From assembly GCF_014697355.1 (NCBI RefSeq), contig NZ_JACJRQ010000024.1, positions 62,001-126,000 of the forward strand: a stretch of 64,000 bases of DNA, written 5' to 3'. How positions within the stretch are numbered: position 1 is the stretch's first letter; each line of letters starts with the position of its first letter. The notes beneath the pieces are model-generated. The model made no database searches. It had not been told where the DNA came from and was given only the letters and a program-made list of their open reading frames with translations. Below, piece by piece: positions 1 through 8,517 of this stretch. The position numbers were made by a program, and so were the translations under genes. The DNA comes from Nostoc calcicola FACHB-3891. Lineage in GTDB: Bacteria; Cyanobacteriota; Cyanobacteriia; Cyanobacteriales; Nostocaceae.

Positions 1-609
1 ATTGCGAGAAATAATTCGACCTGGAACACCGACTACAGTACAATCGCTGGGGATATTCCGCAAAACAATGGAACCTGCGCCAATCCGAACGCGATCGCCA
101 ATTTGCAGATTACCCAAAACTTTCGCACCCGCACCCACCACAACATATTTACCGACTGTGGGATGACGCTTACCGCTTTCTTTACCAGTTCCGCCAAGGG
201 TGACGCCTTGATAAATCAGCGTATAGTCTCCGACGATCGCAGTTTCGCCAATGACAACTCCCATTCCGTGGTCGATAAATACACCCTGACCAATTTCTGC
301 ACCTGGGTGAATTTCAATTCCAGTTAAAAATCGTCCCACGTGAGAAATCAAGCGGGGAATAAAACCCACTCCTCGACAATGTAACCAGTGAGCAAGACGA
401 TGCAAACAGAGTGCGTGCAATCCAGGATAGCAAAACACTACCTCCAGCCAATTGCGTGCTGCTGGATCGCGCTCAAAGATAATGCGAAAATCACTCAATA
501 ATGGCTCAAAAAAACCTCCAGAGAGTAATGTCTTGAGGAAGGACTTCTGTTTAGAATCCTGTATTTTCTGAGTTTGAGAATTCGTAACTCTGTCTAAGGA
601 CTGTTGCAT
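1..609 (-). CDS. cysE: Serine O-acetyltransferase, C-terminus cut by window edge
   Basis: The enzyme makes O-acetylserine from serine and acetyl-CoA, the first committed step of cysteine synthesis in the cytosol. The minus-strand frame is open from an ATG at 609 to the window edge (203 codons). It reads through an N-terminal helical part with FERDPAARNWLEVV and LHRLAHWL, then the left-handed beta-helix hexapeptides GAQIGQGVFIDHGMGVVIGE, TLIYQGVTLGGTGK and GDRVRIGAGSIVL, which are diagnostic of CysE. About the first 30 residues, before FFEPLLSDF, are a polar extension that usual short cyanobacterial CysE proteins lack as far as I recall. Only the last few residues are missing. Function is well supported; the exact start is less certain. 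Confidence 0.93.
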   Translation of the reverse strand, partial: MQQSLDRVTNSQTQKIQDSKQKSFLKTLLSGGFFEPLLSDFRIIFERDPAARNWLEVVFCYPGLHALCLHRLAHWLHCRGVGFIPRLISHVGRFLTGIEIHPGAEIGQGVFIDHGMGVVIGETAIVGDYTLIYQGVTLGGTGKESGKRHPTVGKYVVVGAGAKVLGNLQIGDRVRIGAGSIVLRNIPSDCTVVGVPGRIISRN

Positions 610-1356
610 CGCTACTGTCTATCTGGTTAAAAGAGCCATGTGCTATTTTTATGCTTATATCAGACCACTTCCAACTCGATAGCCAAGCCAATGTTGATTG
701 GATTTATTGGATTTATTAAGGTTGTACTCAAACGCCAAAACCCCCACCTAAGATAACCTTAAAATTTATCTTGGGATAGGGGTACTAGTGTTTAGGGATG
801 GGGGTACTAGTCTTTTTGGGGGAGGGTTTAAGATTTTCTGTACTCGCTACAAGAAACTTTACCTGTAAGACTTTGCAAAGATTTATGCACTATATTTTGA
901 GATTTATTAAGCTGTACTCAAATGCACTCAACTATGGGTTAGATAACGATAAAAGTGAATTTTCTGTATATGGTATTACTATTATTATCCTATTATTTGG
1001 TTAGGCGAAAGACAGGTTTCTTTATTTTCTTTTAGGATTTGCTGTCTGTATGTATGTATACGTTTCTAAATATTGCGATCGCTCATCAGAGATGTTTTCT
1101 TATTATATAGATGTGTTGAAGGAAAACAGTTCAATAAGCGCAAATATACCTGCTTGCCAAATTTATCCGTCAACCGTCAACTGTCAACACTCAGCAACTT
1201 CAAGCAGGATAATTTATTTCTTAGAGTTCGCTAATGATTCATTACTAACTTTTAGTATTTTTTCAATTGTTCTAAATAAACAGCAACCTACATCATAATG
1301 CTGTGACATCTTTGTTAAGAATAGTTACGTCTTCTTAACACAAGGAAATATTTCTT
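610..1356. other. Intergenic region, no gene recognised
   Basis: This AT-rich 0.75-kb stretch lies between divergently oriented cysE and the NADH dehydrogenase gene. It contains a near-repeated GGGGTACTAGT motif (about 779-812) and a short CAACCGTCAACTGTCAACACTCA repeat-like run near 1170. Short open frames exist but have no family resemblance, ribosome site or sensible composition. It should hold both promoters, but I cannot place them. Confidence 0.5.
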
Positions 1357-2703
1357 ATGCCAGTTGGAATTAATAAAAATGCACCACATCAGGTTGTAAT
1401 CGTTGGTGGTGGTTTTGGTGGACTGTATGCAGCAAAGGCTCTGAATGCAGCGAATGTAAATGTTACTCTCATTGATAAACGTAACTTTCACCTATTTCAG
1501 CCGCTTTTATATCAAGTTGCCACAGGTACGCTATCACCTTCTGATATCTCTGCACCATTGCGATCTGTATTTAGCAAAAGCAAGAATACAAAGGTGTTGT
1601 TGGGAGAAGTAAATAATATCGATCCAAAAGCGCAACAAGTTATTCTGGGTGATGAAGTAGTCCCTTATGATACATTAATTGTTGCTACAGGTGCGAATCA
1701 TTCCTATTTTGGTAAGGATAACTGGGAAAAAGTTGCTCCTGGCTTGAAAACTGTGGAAGATGCGATAGAAATGCGTCGCCGGATATTTGGCGCATTTGAA
1801 GCAGCAGAAAAAGAAACAGATCCCGAAAAACGCCGTGCTTGGTTGAGTTTTGTGATTGTCGGGGGTGGCCCGACTGGTGTAGAATTAGCAGGTGCGATCG
1901 CCGAGTTGGCATACAAAACTCTCAAAGAAGATTTCCGCAGCATCGACACCTCAGAAACGAGAATTTTACTATTACAAGGGGGTCCTCGCATCCTCCCACA
2001 CATGGCGCCAGAGTTATCGGCATCAGCAGCAGTATCTTTGCAAAGCTTGGGTGTAGAACTCCACACTCACACCAGGGTGACAAATATTGAAGGTGATATC
2101 GTTACTTTCAAGCAAGGCAATGAATTTACAGAAATTGCCTCAAAAACTATCTTGTGGGCAGCAGGTGTCCAAGGTTCGCCAATGGGGAAAGTTTTAACAG
2201 AAAGTACAGGTGTAGAGTGCGATTTTTCTGGGCGGGTAATTGTAGAACCTGACTTGTCTATCGAGGGTTATGACAACATTTTCGTAATTGGAGATTTAGC
2301 TAACTTCTCCCACCAAGATAGTAAAGTCTTACCTGGTGTTGCACCCGTAGCTAAACAACAAGGAGAGTATGTAGGTAAACTAATTCAACGACGGCTTCAA
2401 GGTAAGACTTTGCCACAATTTCATTACAACGATGTGGGTAGTTTAGCGATGATTGGGCAAAATTTAGCTGTTGTAGATTTAGGCTTAATCAAACTCACAG
2501 GTTTCCTTGCTTGGGCATTTTGGCTATTAGTTCACATCTACTTCTTAATCGAGTTTGACACTAAATTACTAGTAGTATTTCAGTGGGCGTGGAATTATAT
2601 CACTCGTAATCGTCGCTCTAGATTGATTACAGGTAGAGAAACTGTTGTACAAGCAAAAACTGTTAACAATAAGGTGCAAGAGGCTTCTGTGACACCTCTG
2701 TAA
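1357..2703 (+). CDS. ndh: Type II NAD(P)H:quinone oxidoreductase (NDH-2)
   Basis: This single-subunit, non-proton-pumping dehydrogenase passes electrons from NAD(P)H through FAD to membrane quinone. The FAD dinucleotide fold is at residues 9-35 (VVIVGGGFGGLYAAKAL) and the NAD fold is near 165-185 (FVIVGGGPTGVELAGAIAEL). The motif KTILWAAGVQ and the later FVIGDLA FAD segment are both present. The C-terminal hydrophobic amphipathic stretch AWAFWLLVHIYFLIEF, followed by RNRRSR, fits membrane attachment. Length of 448 residues is typical. The ATG at 1357 follows AAGGAAAT at good spacing. It stands alone; whether it corresponds to ndbA, ndbB or ndbC cannot be told here. Very likely correct. Confidence 0.95.
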   Translation: MPVGINKNAPHQVVIVGGGFGGLYAAKALNAANVNVTLIDKRNFHLFQPLLYQVATGTLSPSDISAPLRSVFSKSKNTKVLLGEVNNIDPKAQQVILGDEVVPYDTLIVATGANHSYFGKDNWEKVAPGLKTVEDAIEMRRRIFGAFEAAEKETDPEKRRAWLSFVIVGGGPTGVELAGAIAELAYKTLKEDFRSIDTSETRILLLQGGPRILPHMAPELSASAAVSLQSLGVELHTHTRVTNIEGDIVTFKQGNEFTEIASKTILWAAGVQGSPMGKVLTESTGVECDFSGRVIVEPDLSIEGYDNIFVIGDLANFSHQDSKVLPGVAPVAKQQGEYVGKLIQRRLQGKTLPQFHYNDVGSLAMIGQNLAVVDLGLIKLTGFLAWAFWLLVHIYFLIEFDTKLLVVFQWAWNYITRNRRSRLITGRETVVQAKTVNNKVQEASVTPL

Positions 2704-2805
2704 CTTCAGGTATCACAGCATTAGAGTCATGAGTGCAGTGTGGTGGCAAATCTTCGGCGAAGATTAGCTGTTCCAGGAAAAGAATATGGAGATCGGATAC
2801 CGCCC

Positions 2806-3049
2806 CAATACGTTTCGGATAAGGTTTTTTGATAACACGCCCTAGATCGCAAAGACGCGATAAATCGCCGTTTTTACAATAGACCTCTTGCATAAATAAT
2901 TTTTTGTCTCACGCATTCGCCTTTAGGCGTTCCCGTAGGGTAGGCGCAAAGAAGAAGAGGAAAAGAAGGACTTTTGCAAGAGGTCTAATAATCAGTCCTT
3001 TGTAGAGACGGCGATTTATCGCGTCTCTTGCCTTAACCGAACCATATTG
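2806..3049. mobile_element. Inverted-repeat element interrupted by a second element
   Basis: This is a non-coding palindromic element of the same family as the intact copy at 54090-54222. The left end reads AATACGTTTCGGATAAGG and the right end CCTTAACCGAACCATATTG. Inside lie two facing GACG(C)GATAAATCGCC arms. The central loop is split at 2880 by the smaller element at 2881-2986. Removing that insert and one AAT restores ACAATAATCA, the loop sequence of the intact copy. The ends match IS630/Tc1-like MITEs flanked by TA, but no transposase was seen. Confidence 0.8.
2881..2986. mobile_element. 106-bp MITE-like element with AAT target duplication
   Basis: The terminal inverted repeats AGACCTCTTGCA and TGCAAGAGGTCT are perfect over 12 bases and extend imperfectly into AAAGTCC. 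AAT is duplicated directly on both sides (2878-2880 and 2987-2989). There is no coding capacity. A second copy lies at 24071-24159 with an ATT duplication. The internal segment carries the common CACGCA...GGCGCAAAGA motif found in many spacers here. The parent transposase is not in this window. Confidence 0.82.
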
Positions 3050-3400
3050 GATACAGCCCTCAGCAAATTCGGCAATTTGGCACCTTATGACTTCGAGTTG
3101 CAGTTTCAATGGAGATATCAACACAACGGGACAGAGGAAGTTGTACGAGGGATAGGGCAAAACTTCCCGCTTCTAATGTCCCAGCTATGCCAGTTGCCAA
3201 ATGAGTGCTGTAGAATAGCTCTACATCATTGATACAGCGCTCAACAGAGTTGAATTCCCGCTCTGCAACTGGCTAGAAATCAACAAAACCAAATATAGCC
3301 GAGATAGCAAAACCCTTGTGAGTGGTAGTCTTCACAGTTTCTACCAGAAGTAGGTCGTGCTTAAGCGATAATAAATACATTTGCTTATAGATGCACAGTT
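3050..3400 (-). other. Intergenic region, possible decayed coding remnant
   Basis: Between the nested element and the kinase gene the minus strand shows broken protein-like stretches (for example KHDLLLVETVKTTTHKGFA, then further pieces in shifted frames). No frame is intact and I cannot name a family. It might be a decayed transposase, but the support is weak. The kinase promoter should also lie here. Confidence 0.25.
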
Positions 3401-5488
3401 ATGATCTGCTGCCTCAATCCAGCTTGCCACAATCCGCCCAATCCAGATCGCACAATGTTTTGCTCTAACTGCGGCACAGGATTGGTGGTGTTGAGAAACC
3501 GCTATCGCCCAATTCAATTACTAGGAAGTGGTGGATTTGCTAAAACCTATTTAGCAGAAGATTTAGACAAGCTGAATGAATATTGTGTTATCAAGCAATT
3601 TGCGCCGCGAGTACAGGGAACTGCGGCTATAAACAAAGCCACAGAACTATTTGAGCAAGAAGCAAGGCGACTGCAACAACTAGGAGAACATCCGCAGATT
3701 CCCACGCTGTTGGCGTACTTTGAAGAAGAAAATAATCTGTATTTAGTGCAGCAGTTTATCAACGGGCAGAATTTATTAGCTGAATTAAAACAACAGGGAA
3801 CTTTCAACGAAGAAAAAATCTGGGAAGTTTTGCTTGATTTATTAAATATCTTGAAAACGGTTCATCAGCACAAAGTTATTCACCGCGATATCAAACCAGA
3901 AAATATCATTCGTCGCAGCACTGACGGCAAGTTAGTCTTGATAGATTTTGGGATTTCCAAGCAACTCACCATGACAGTTACCACTAACCCAGTAACAAGA
4001 ATTGGTTCCCAAGGTTATGCGCCATTAGAACAAATGCAGGATGGTAAAGCTTATCCAGCAAGTGATTTATATAGTGTTGGTGCAACTTGCTTTCACTTAC
4101 TGAGTGGAATTCACCCTTGGATTATGTGGGAACAACAAGGTTATGGTTGGGTGTCTTCTTGGCGGGAGCATTTGCAACAACCACAAAGCAGTGAATTGGA
4201 GAAGATTCTTGATAAGTTACTGCAAAAAGATTATCAGCAACGTTACCAATCTGCTGAGGAAGTTTTACAGGATTTTAGTTCACCGTTACCATCACTTTCA
4301 CGAGTACACCCAACTCAGGCAGTAGTTGTAACTCAACCAGCATCATCATTCCCTGCTACATTGCCTCATCAGCCTCAAACTAGAACATCGCCAGCATCAG
4401 TAAAGCCAAAAGTACCGCTACAAAAGCCATCTAGACAAAATATTAATTGGAGAACAAGATTATTGGTGGGTGCTGCTATTACAATAGTTGGAACTCAAAT
4501 ATATGGCTATGTTCGTTATAGCTTGTTTCCAACTAATCCGATATCTATAATTGCCAGCATACCAAGCGGAGTTTTATTACAAAAAACCCTCACAGGGCAT
4601 TCTCGCGGGGTTCTTTCCGTCGCCATCAGCCCAGATGGTATAACCCTTGCCAGTGGTAGTGTTGACAAAACCATCCTACTGTGGAATCTGGCAACAGGAA
4701 AGCAAATCCCCAGCCTTACTTCGGAACGCTACGCGAACACAGGGCATTCAGACGTAGTTTTTTCCGTCGCCTTCAGCCCTGATAGCAAAACCCTTGCCAG
4801 TGGAAGTGCTGACAAAACCATCAAACTATGGAATCTGGCAACAGGAGAGCAAATCCCCACCCTCACAGGGCATTCAGACGTAGTTTTTTCCGTCGCCTTC
4901 AGCCCTGATGGCAGAACCCTTGCCAGTGCTAATTCTGACAAAACCATCAAACTATGGAATCTGGCAACAGGAGAGCAAATCCGCACCCTTACAGGGAATT
5001 CTAACGCGGTTAGTTCCGTTGCCATCAGCCCAGATGGCAAAACCCTTGCCAGTGGTAGTTGGGACAGGGCCATCAAACTGTGGAATTTAACAACGGGAGA
5101 GGAAATCCGCACCCTTACTTCGGAAAGCCACGCGAACACCCGATATTGGTATTCTTCCATCGCCATCAGTCAAGATGGTAAAACCCTTGCCAGTACTAGT
5201 TCGGAAAACACCCTCAAACTGTGGAATTTAACAACGGGAGAGAAAATCCGCACCCTTACAGGGCATTCTAACTATATTATTTCTGTCGCTATCAGTCCAG
5301 ATGGCAAAACCCTTGCCAGTGGTAGTGCTGACAAGACTCTCAAACTGTGGAATCTAGGAACGGGAGAAGAAATCCGTACCCTCACAGGGCATTCCGGCCC
5401 AGTTATTTCCATCGCCTTTAGCCCAGATGGCAAAACCCTTGTCAGTGGTAGTGATGACAACACCATCAAAATTTGGCGGCTAAAGTAG
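3401..5488 (+). CDS. Ser/Thr protein kinase with N-terminal zinc ribbon and C-terminal WD40 propeller
   Basis: This is a Hanks-type kinase of the cyanobacterial Pkn class. Residues 3-24 form a CxxxxC...CxxC zinc-ribbon-like knuckle (FCSNCG). The kinase domain spans about 33-300, with LLGSGGFAKTYLA (P-loop), VIHRDIKPENI (catalytic loop near 160) and LIDFGISKQ (metal-binding DFG near 181). After a Pro/Ser-rich linker, a single membrane helix lies near 350-370. Seven WD40 blades fill 395-695, each with FSPDGKTLASGS and IKLWNL. A cytosolic kinase with an outward-facing propeller is the likely topology. Two blades (2 and 5) begin with TSERYANT or TSESHANT instead of TGH, where a short repeat seems to have entered the reading frame. 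Substrate unknown. Confidence 0.95.
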   Translation: MICCLNPACHNPPNPDRTMFCSNCGTGLVVLRNRYRPIQLLGSGGFAKTYLAEDLDKLNEYCVIKQFAPRVQGTAAINKATELFEQEARRLQQLGEHPQIPTLLAYFEEENNLYLVQQFINGQNLLAELKQQGTFNEEKIWEVLLDLLNILKTVHQHKVIHRDIKPENIIRRSTDGKLVLIDFGISKQLTMTVTTNPVTRIGSQGYAPLEQMQDGKAYPASDLYSVGATCFHLLSGIHPWIMWEQQGYGWVSSWREHLQQPQSSELEKILDKLLQKDYQQRYQSAEEVLQDFSSPLPSLSRVHPTQAVVVTQPASSFPATLPHQPQTRTSPASVKPKVPLQKPSRQNINWRTRLLVGAAITIVGTQIYGYVRYSLFPTNPISIIASIPSGVLLQKTLTGHSRGVLSVAISPDGITLASGSVDKTILLWNLATGKQIPSLTSERYANTGHSDVVFSVAFSPDSKTLASGSADKTIKLWNLATGEQIPTLTGHSDVVFSVAFSPDGRTLASANSDKTIKLWNLATGEQIRTLTGNSNAVSSVAISPDGKTLASGSWDRAIKLWNLTTGEEIRTLTSESHANTRYWYSSIAISQDGKTLASTSSENTLKLWNLTTGEKIRTLTGHSNYIISVAISPDGKTLASGSADKTLKLWNLGTGEEIRTLTGHSGPVISIAFSPDGKTLVSGSDDNTIKIWRLK

Positions 5489-5569
5489 TGAGTGCTGCGA
5501 TCGCAGTTTTGAGTATTTATCTGAATACAGAAGAAGTAACCTAAACTAAAATCAACATGGTTGGCTCAT

Positions 5570-5659
5570 ATTAGCCTCGATATAGGAGACGCATTTGTTG
5601 GCGAAGTTAAACACGCTCTCAATCGTATTGAACCGTTTCCTTCAAGCATGGACTTGTGA
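5570..5659 (+). pseudogene. ParE/RelE-type toxin remnant
   Basis: An open 30-codon stretch ends at TGA 5657-5659 and reads GDAFVGEVKHALNRIEPFP. It resembles the middle of ParE toxins (GLGYEFATEVK..IERI..YPEAW, from memory). There is no start, no N-terminal sheet and no C-terminal RRF/YxVIY part, so it is a fragment at best. It sits just upstream of a complete toxin-antitoxin pair. Weak but plausible. Confidence 0.35.
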
Positions 5660-5687
5660 AATCTGCTGTAAAATATTTAATTAAATA

Positions 5688-5924
5688 GTGATAATTATGC
5701 AACACATTACGATTGAAGCAGCATCACAACACTTACACGAATTGATCGCAGCCGCAATCAATGGCGAAGAAATTATTATTACCAAAGATGAACAGCCAGT
5801 GGTGAAACTGACTCCAGTGATTCTAGAAAAAAAACGTTCTCCTTTATTTGGTAGCGCTAAAGATTTGATTACAATCTCAGATGACTTTGATGAGCCATTA
5901 GAAGAATTCCAGGATTATATGTAA
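5688..5924 (+). CDS. Phd/YefM-family antitoxin
   Basis: This is a small DNA-binding antitoxin of a type II toxin-antitoxin pair, expected to neutralise the following PIN toxin and repress its own operon. The N-terminal Phd fold is visible as MQHITIEAASQHLHELIAAAINGEEIIITKDEQPVVKL (split here at its usual sheet-helix-sheet order), with an acidic C-terminal tail (DDFDEPLEEFQDYM) for toxin binding. The frame can start at GTG 5688 or ATG 5697; the ATG gives the canonical N-terminus. The stop overlaps the toxin ATG by one base, a typical translationally coupled pair. Confidence 0.88.
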   Translation: MIIMQHITIEAASQHLHELIAAAINGEEIIITKDEQPVVKLTPVILEKKRSPLFGSAKDLITISDDFDEPLEEFQDYM

Positions 5925-6310
5925 TGCAGGTATTGTTAGATACTCATACTTTGATTTGGTTTTTCCAAGGACATCAAAGTTTTAGTGAGAAGATGAGACT
6001 ATTAATCGAAGACCAAAATAACGAAAAGCTCATCAGCATTGTTAGCGTGTGGGAAATGTCAATCAAACAAAGCATTGGTAAGCTAAGTTTTGGTTTGCCA
6101 ATTAAGACTTTTATCGAGCAACAAATAGCATTAAATGATTTTAATTTACTCAATATCAATCTTGACCATATTGATGTAATTACTACCCTACCCTTACAAC
6201 ATCGTGACCCCTTTGATAGAATCTTAATTGCTCAAGCAATGGTAGAGAATATTCCAATTGTTAGTGCAGATACAGCATTTGATGCTTATTCAATTACAAG
6301 ACTTTGGTGA
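5924..6310 (+). CDS. vapC: VapC-like PIN-domain ribonuclease toxin
   Basis: The protein is a predicted Mg-dependent endoribonuclease of 128 residues, normal for VapC. Acidic active-site residues are D6 (LLDTHTLIWF), E44 (SVWEMSIK), D95/D98 (HRDPFDRILIAQA) and D116 (VSADTAFD). It overlaps the Phd-type antitoxin gene by one base and is surely cotranscribed. The substrate RNA cannot be predicted. Everything needed for activity appears intact, so this pair may be functional. Confidence 0.92.
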   Translation: MQVLLDTHTLIWFFQGHQSFSEKMRLLIEDQNNEKLISIVSVWEMSIKQSIGKLSFGLPIKTFIEQQIALNDFNLLNINLDHIDVITTLPLQHRDPFDRILIAQAMVENIPIVSADTAFDAYSITRLW

Positions 6311-6338
6311 TATTGACTTTAATTGAGTAAATATAAGG

Positions 6339-6915
6339 GTGAAAACTGACAGCATCTTTTATCGTCTGTTTCAAGAATTTCCCCATATCTTCTTTGAACT
6401 GATTGGCAACTCAGGCGAAACAGCGAATTTATACCAATTTTCTTCAGTTGAAGTCAAGCAAACAGCCTTCAGAATTCATGGTGTATTTCTGCCTATCCAA
6501 GATCGAGAAGTGCCGATTTATTTTGTCGAGGTTCAGTTTCAACCAGACACAGAGATTTATTTACGCTTAGTATCATAAATTTCTTTATACTTACGCCAAA
6601 ATAGACGCAAAAATCCTTGGCGAGGAGTGGTGATTTATCCCAGCAGAGATATAGATATAGGTGAGAAAGAAGATTTCATAGAATTCTTCCACAGCAAGCG
6701 GATCAGTAGAATTTACTTAGATGAATTAGGCTCATCTGCATCCTTACCAATAGGCATTGCTACGATAAAAACAAGAAGGTAAACAAAAAGCAAAATTAGA
6801 AGCTGTACCTAAACTTTTAGCACTGGGTTTAACTGTAGAACAGATAGCGCAGGCGTTGGATTTAGATGTTGCACAAGTCCAACAAGTAGAACAGCAAAGG
6901 CTATCGCCGGAATAA
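6339..6915 (+). pseudogene. Decayed Rpn-like (DUF2887-type) nuclease gene
   Basis: The N-terminus (VKTDSIFYRLFQEFPHIFFEL) is nearly identical to the intact gene at 20069-20866. At codon 80 the intact TCA-GAA becomes TCA-TAA, ending translation at 6576-6578. The frame continues recognisably through SLYLRQNRRKNPWRGVVIYP-like and PIGIATIK sequence to about 6770. A deletion plus frameshift then joins it to the C-terminal EGKQKAKLEAV...LGLTVEQIAQAL tail, ending at TAA 6913-6915. Roughly 60 middle codons are lost. Rpn proteins are PD-(D/E)XK recombination-promoting nucleases related to transposases. Confidence 0.85.
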
Positions 6916-7002
6916 TTGCTGCGATCGCACATTAATCTTGATTATCTGAATCTATCTCATCTTAGTTCTATGATAGAAACAAACCACTCTATGGTTTAAC
7001 TT

Positions 7003-7596
7003 ATGTCTTCTCCTGTCCTGGAAAAACCTTCGACTTCTGAGACTTCCTACGTTCTTCTGTACAATGTCAGTTGGGAACAGTTAGAACAGCTTGATGTCGC
7101 CCTTGCAGGGACAAGCGCACGACTAACTTATTTAGATAGTATTCTCGAAATTATGTCCCCACTTTCTGACGACCACGAAGACAGTAAAAAAACTCTGGCG
7201 ATGTTGCTGGAAGTATATATGCGGACGAGAAGAATTCGGTTTTATGGACGAGGAAGTGCAACTATAGGTAAACAGGAAGACAAAACTCGACGAGAACCAG
7301 ATGAGTCTTATAATTTAGGCACAAAAAAATCTATTCCTGATTTAATTTTGGAAATAACTGTTACGAGTGGTGGAATTAATAAGCTAGAAATTTATCGGCG
7401 GTTGCGAGTACCTGAAGTTTGGTTTTGGGAAGATGGTTTATTATCAGTTTATTGTTTGCAAGGTGACAGCTATATAAAAGTCTCTAAAAGTACTTTATTG
7501 CCTGATTTGGATTTGGATTTATTAGCAAAATATGCGCTAAGGGCTGACCAATATGATGCTGTGACTGAATATAGTGAGATAATCGCTTGTGTCTAA
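7003..7596 (+). CDS. Uma2-family (DUF820) putative endonuclease
   Basis: This 197-residue protein belongs to the PD-(D/E)XK-fold Uma2 family, which is greatly expanded in filamentous cyanobacteria and of unknown biological role. The motif order EPDESY, then LILEITVTSG, then KLEIYRRLRVPEVWFW gives the D-ExT-K catalytic set. The N-terminus has the typical LLYNVSWEQLEQLDVALA substrate-recognition-like helix. ATG 7003 is the only sensible start. It lies downstream of the decayed Rpn gene and upstream of a tiny overlapping frame. No partner suggests a specific job. Confidence 0.85.
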   Translation: MSSPVLEKPSTSETSYVLLYNVSWEQLEQLDVALAGTSARLTYLDSILEIMSPLSDDHEDSKKTLAMLLEVYMRTRRIRFYGRGSATIGKQEDKTRREPDESYNLGTKKSIPDLILEITVTSGGINKLEIYRRLRVPEVWFWEDGLLSVYCLQGDSYIKVSKSTLLPDLDLDLLAKYALRADQYDAVTEYSEIIACV

Positions 7597-7759
7597 ATAC
7601 ATTCCTGAAAGCTTAAAAACTAAAATATCTGCTAGCGATAAAGGTTTAACTACTATTGGCAGGGCTACAATTGTTTGTTTGCGAATGAATAATCCAGTTA
7701 TAGTTGTTGCTCGACGACGTTGGACAATTAGTGGGTGGCATATTTATTGTTTAGACTGA
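7589..7759 (+). CDS. Possible 56-residue protein overlapping the Uma2 gene
   Basis: A GTG-started frame overlaps the last eight bases of the Uma2 gene and runs 56 codons to TGA 7757-7759. It reads VSKYIPESLKTKISASDKG, with a basic centre (VVARRRW) and WHIYCLD at the end. I do not recognise it. The overlap suggests translational coupling if it is real, but it could equally be the tail of a degraded longer gene. No homology can be claimed. Confidence 0.3.
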   Translation: MSKYIPESLKTKISASDKGLTTIGRATIVCLRMNNPVIVVARRRWTISGWHIYCLD

Positions 7760-7808
7760 CGCGGAGATATTTTAATTACAAGTAATTAGGCTGACTCGAT
7801 CTCACAAC

Positions 7809-8249
7809 CTATTTATTTATCTGTTTTAGCGCTGATTCTGAGGGATATTGACCAAATGCTATTAAAGCTTGTCGTTCTACAATCCTTTCATCGCTGTTAA
7901 AATCTAGGATACGTGCGGTGACTTCACCAATCTCGGTTTGATGTTGAATCACAGCCTCATCTAGTCGAAAATGCTCACCCCAAAAGTCTCTGCGTGGGTT
8001 AAAAAAACGCACAAGTTCCCCAGTTTGCCAATTAATTGAGCCTAAATCTGTTCCTTTTTGCAAGTTACAGAAAATACAGGCATAACAGAGATTATCTGCT
8101 GTTGTAGCGCCGCCGTGTTTGACACTGATTATATGGTCAACTTGAAAGCCTAAGCCGTCTCCTTCTGGATATAAACAATACTCGCATAGATTGGCGGCGC
8201 GATCGCCAACTAAACGCCGCAGTTCTGCATTAATATATGGACGAGACAT
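7809..8249 (-). CDS. HNH endonuclease
   Basis: This is a 146-residue protein with a complete HNH/zinc-finger core: CEYC (near 23), QVDHIISVKHGG (catalytic His), NLCYACIFCNLQKG (Asn, structural Cys pair and final Lys). These define a beta-beta-alpha-metal nuclease. The C-terminal half (FFNPRRDFWGEHF...RIVERQALIAFGQYP) is the usual conserved extension of this cyanobacterial subfamily. It follows a small gene by 19 bp on the same strand. Members are common outside restriction loci; DNA target and purpose are unknown. Confidence 0.88.
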   Translation of the reverse strand: MSRPYINAELRRLVGDRAANLCEYCLYPEGDGLGFQVDHIISVKHGGATTADNLCYACIFCNLQKGTDLGSINWQTGELVRFFNPRRDFWGEHFRLDEAVIQHQTEIGEVTARILDFNSDERIVERQALIAFGQYPSESALKQINK

Positions 8250-8268
8250 ATTGAATACTTACTTAGGG

Positions 8269-8517
8269 TTAACGTATGTACGTACGAGCTTTTGCTTTAG
8301 CTAATCTCATAATATGCTCTAGCGTGAGGAAACGATCTAACTCTTGCTGCTCACTTCCAGTAAGACTCTCAGTTTTTGCGCGATAAACCAAATCCTCTAA
8401 ACGGTCTTTGGCTGCATCTGAGAGTTTGAAATCGATAACACTTTGGGGAGTAGTTCCAGCAGCAATAAACTCTATAATTTCATCGTAGACTTTGGTGGTA
8501 TTTACAGATGTAGTCAT
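8269..8517 (-). CDS. Conserved small helical protein upstream of HNH nuclease
   Basis: The 82-residue product is largely helical and charged (VYDEIIEFIAAGTTPQSVIDF, then DRLEDLVYRAKTESLTGSEQQELDRFL). The segment after GTTPQSVIDFKLS resembles small cyanobacterial proteins often found beside nuclease or toxin genes. Its role, perhaps as partner or antitoxin, is inferred only from the 19-bp spacing to the HNH gene. No catalytic residues are evident. ATG at 8517 is the only reasonable start. Confidence 0.7.
   Translation of the reverse strand: MTTSVNTTKVYDEIIEFIAAGTTPQSVIDFKLSDAAKDRLEDLVYRAKTESLTGSEQQELDRFLTLEHIMRLAKAKARTYIR

Noticed and set aside
798..1298. Two short plus-strand frames in the cysE-ndh spacer
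   Set aside because: AT-driven open frames with no ribosome site and no recognisable motifs.
4729..5469. Long minus-strand frames opposite the WD40 repeats
   Set aside because: They mirror the tandem WD40 DNA repeats on the coding strand and are shadows.
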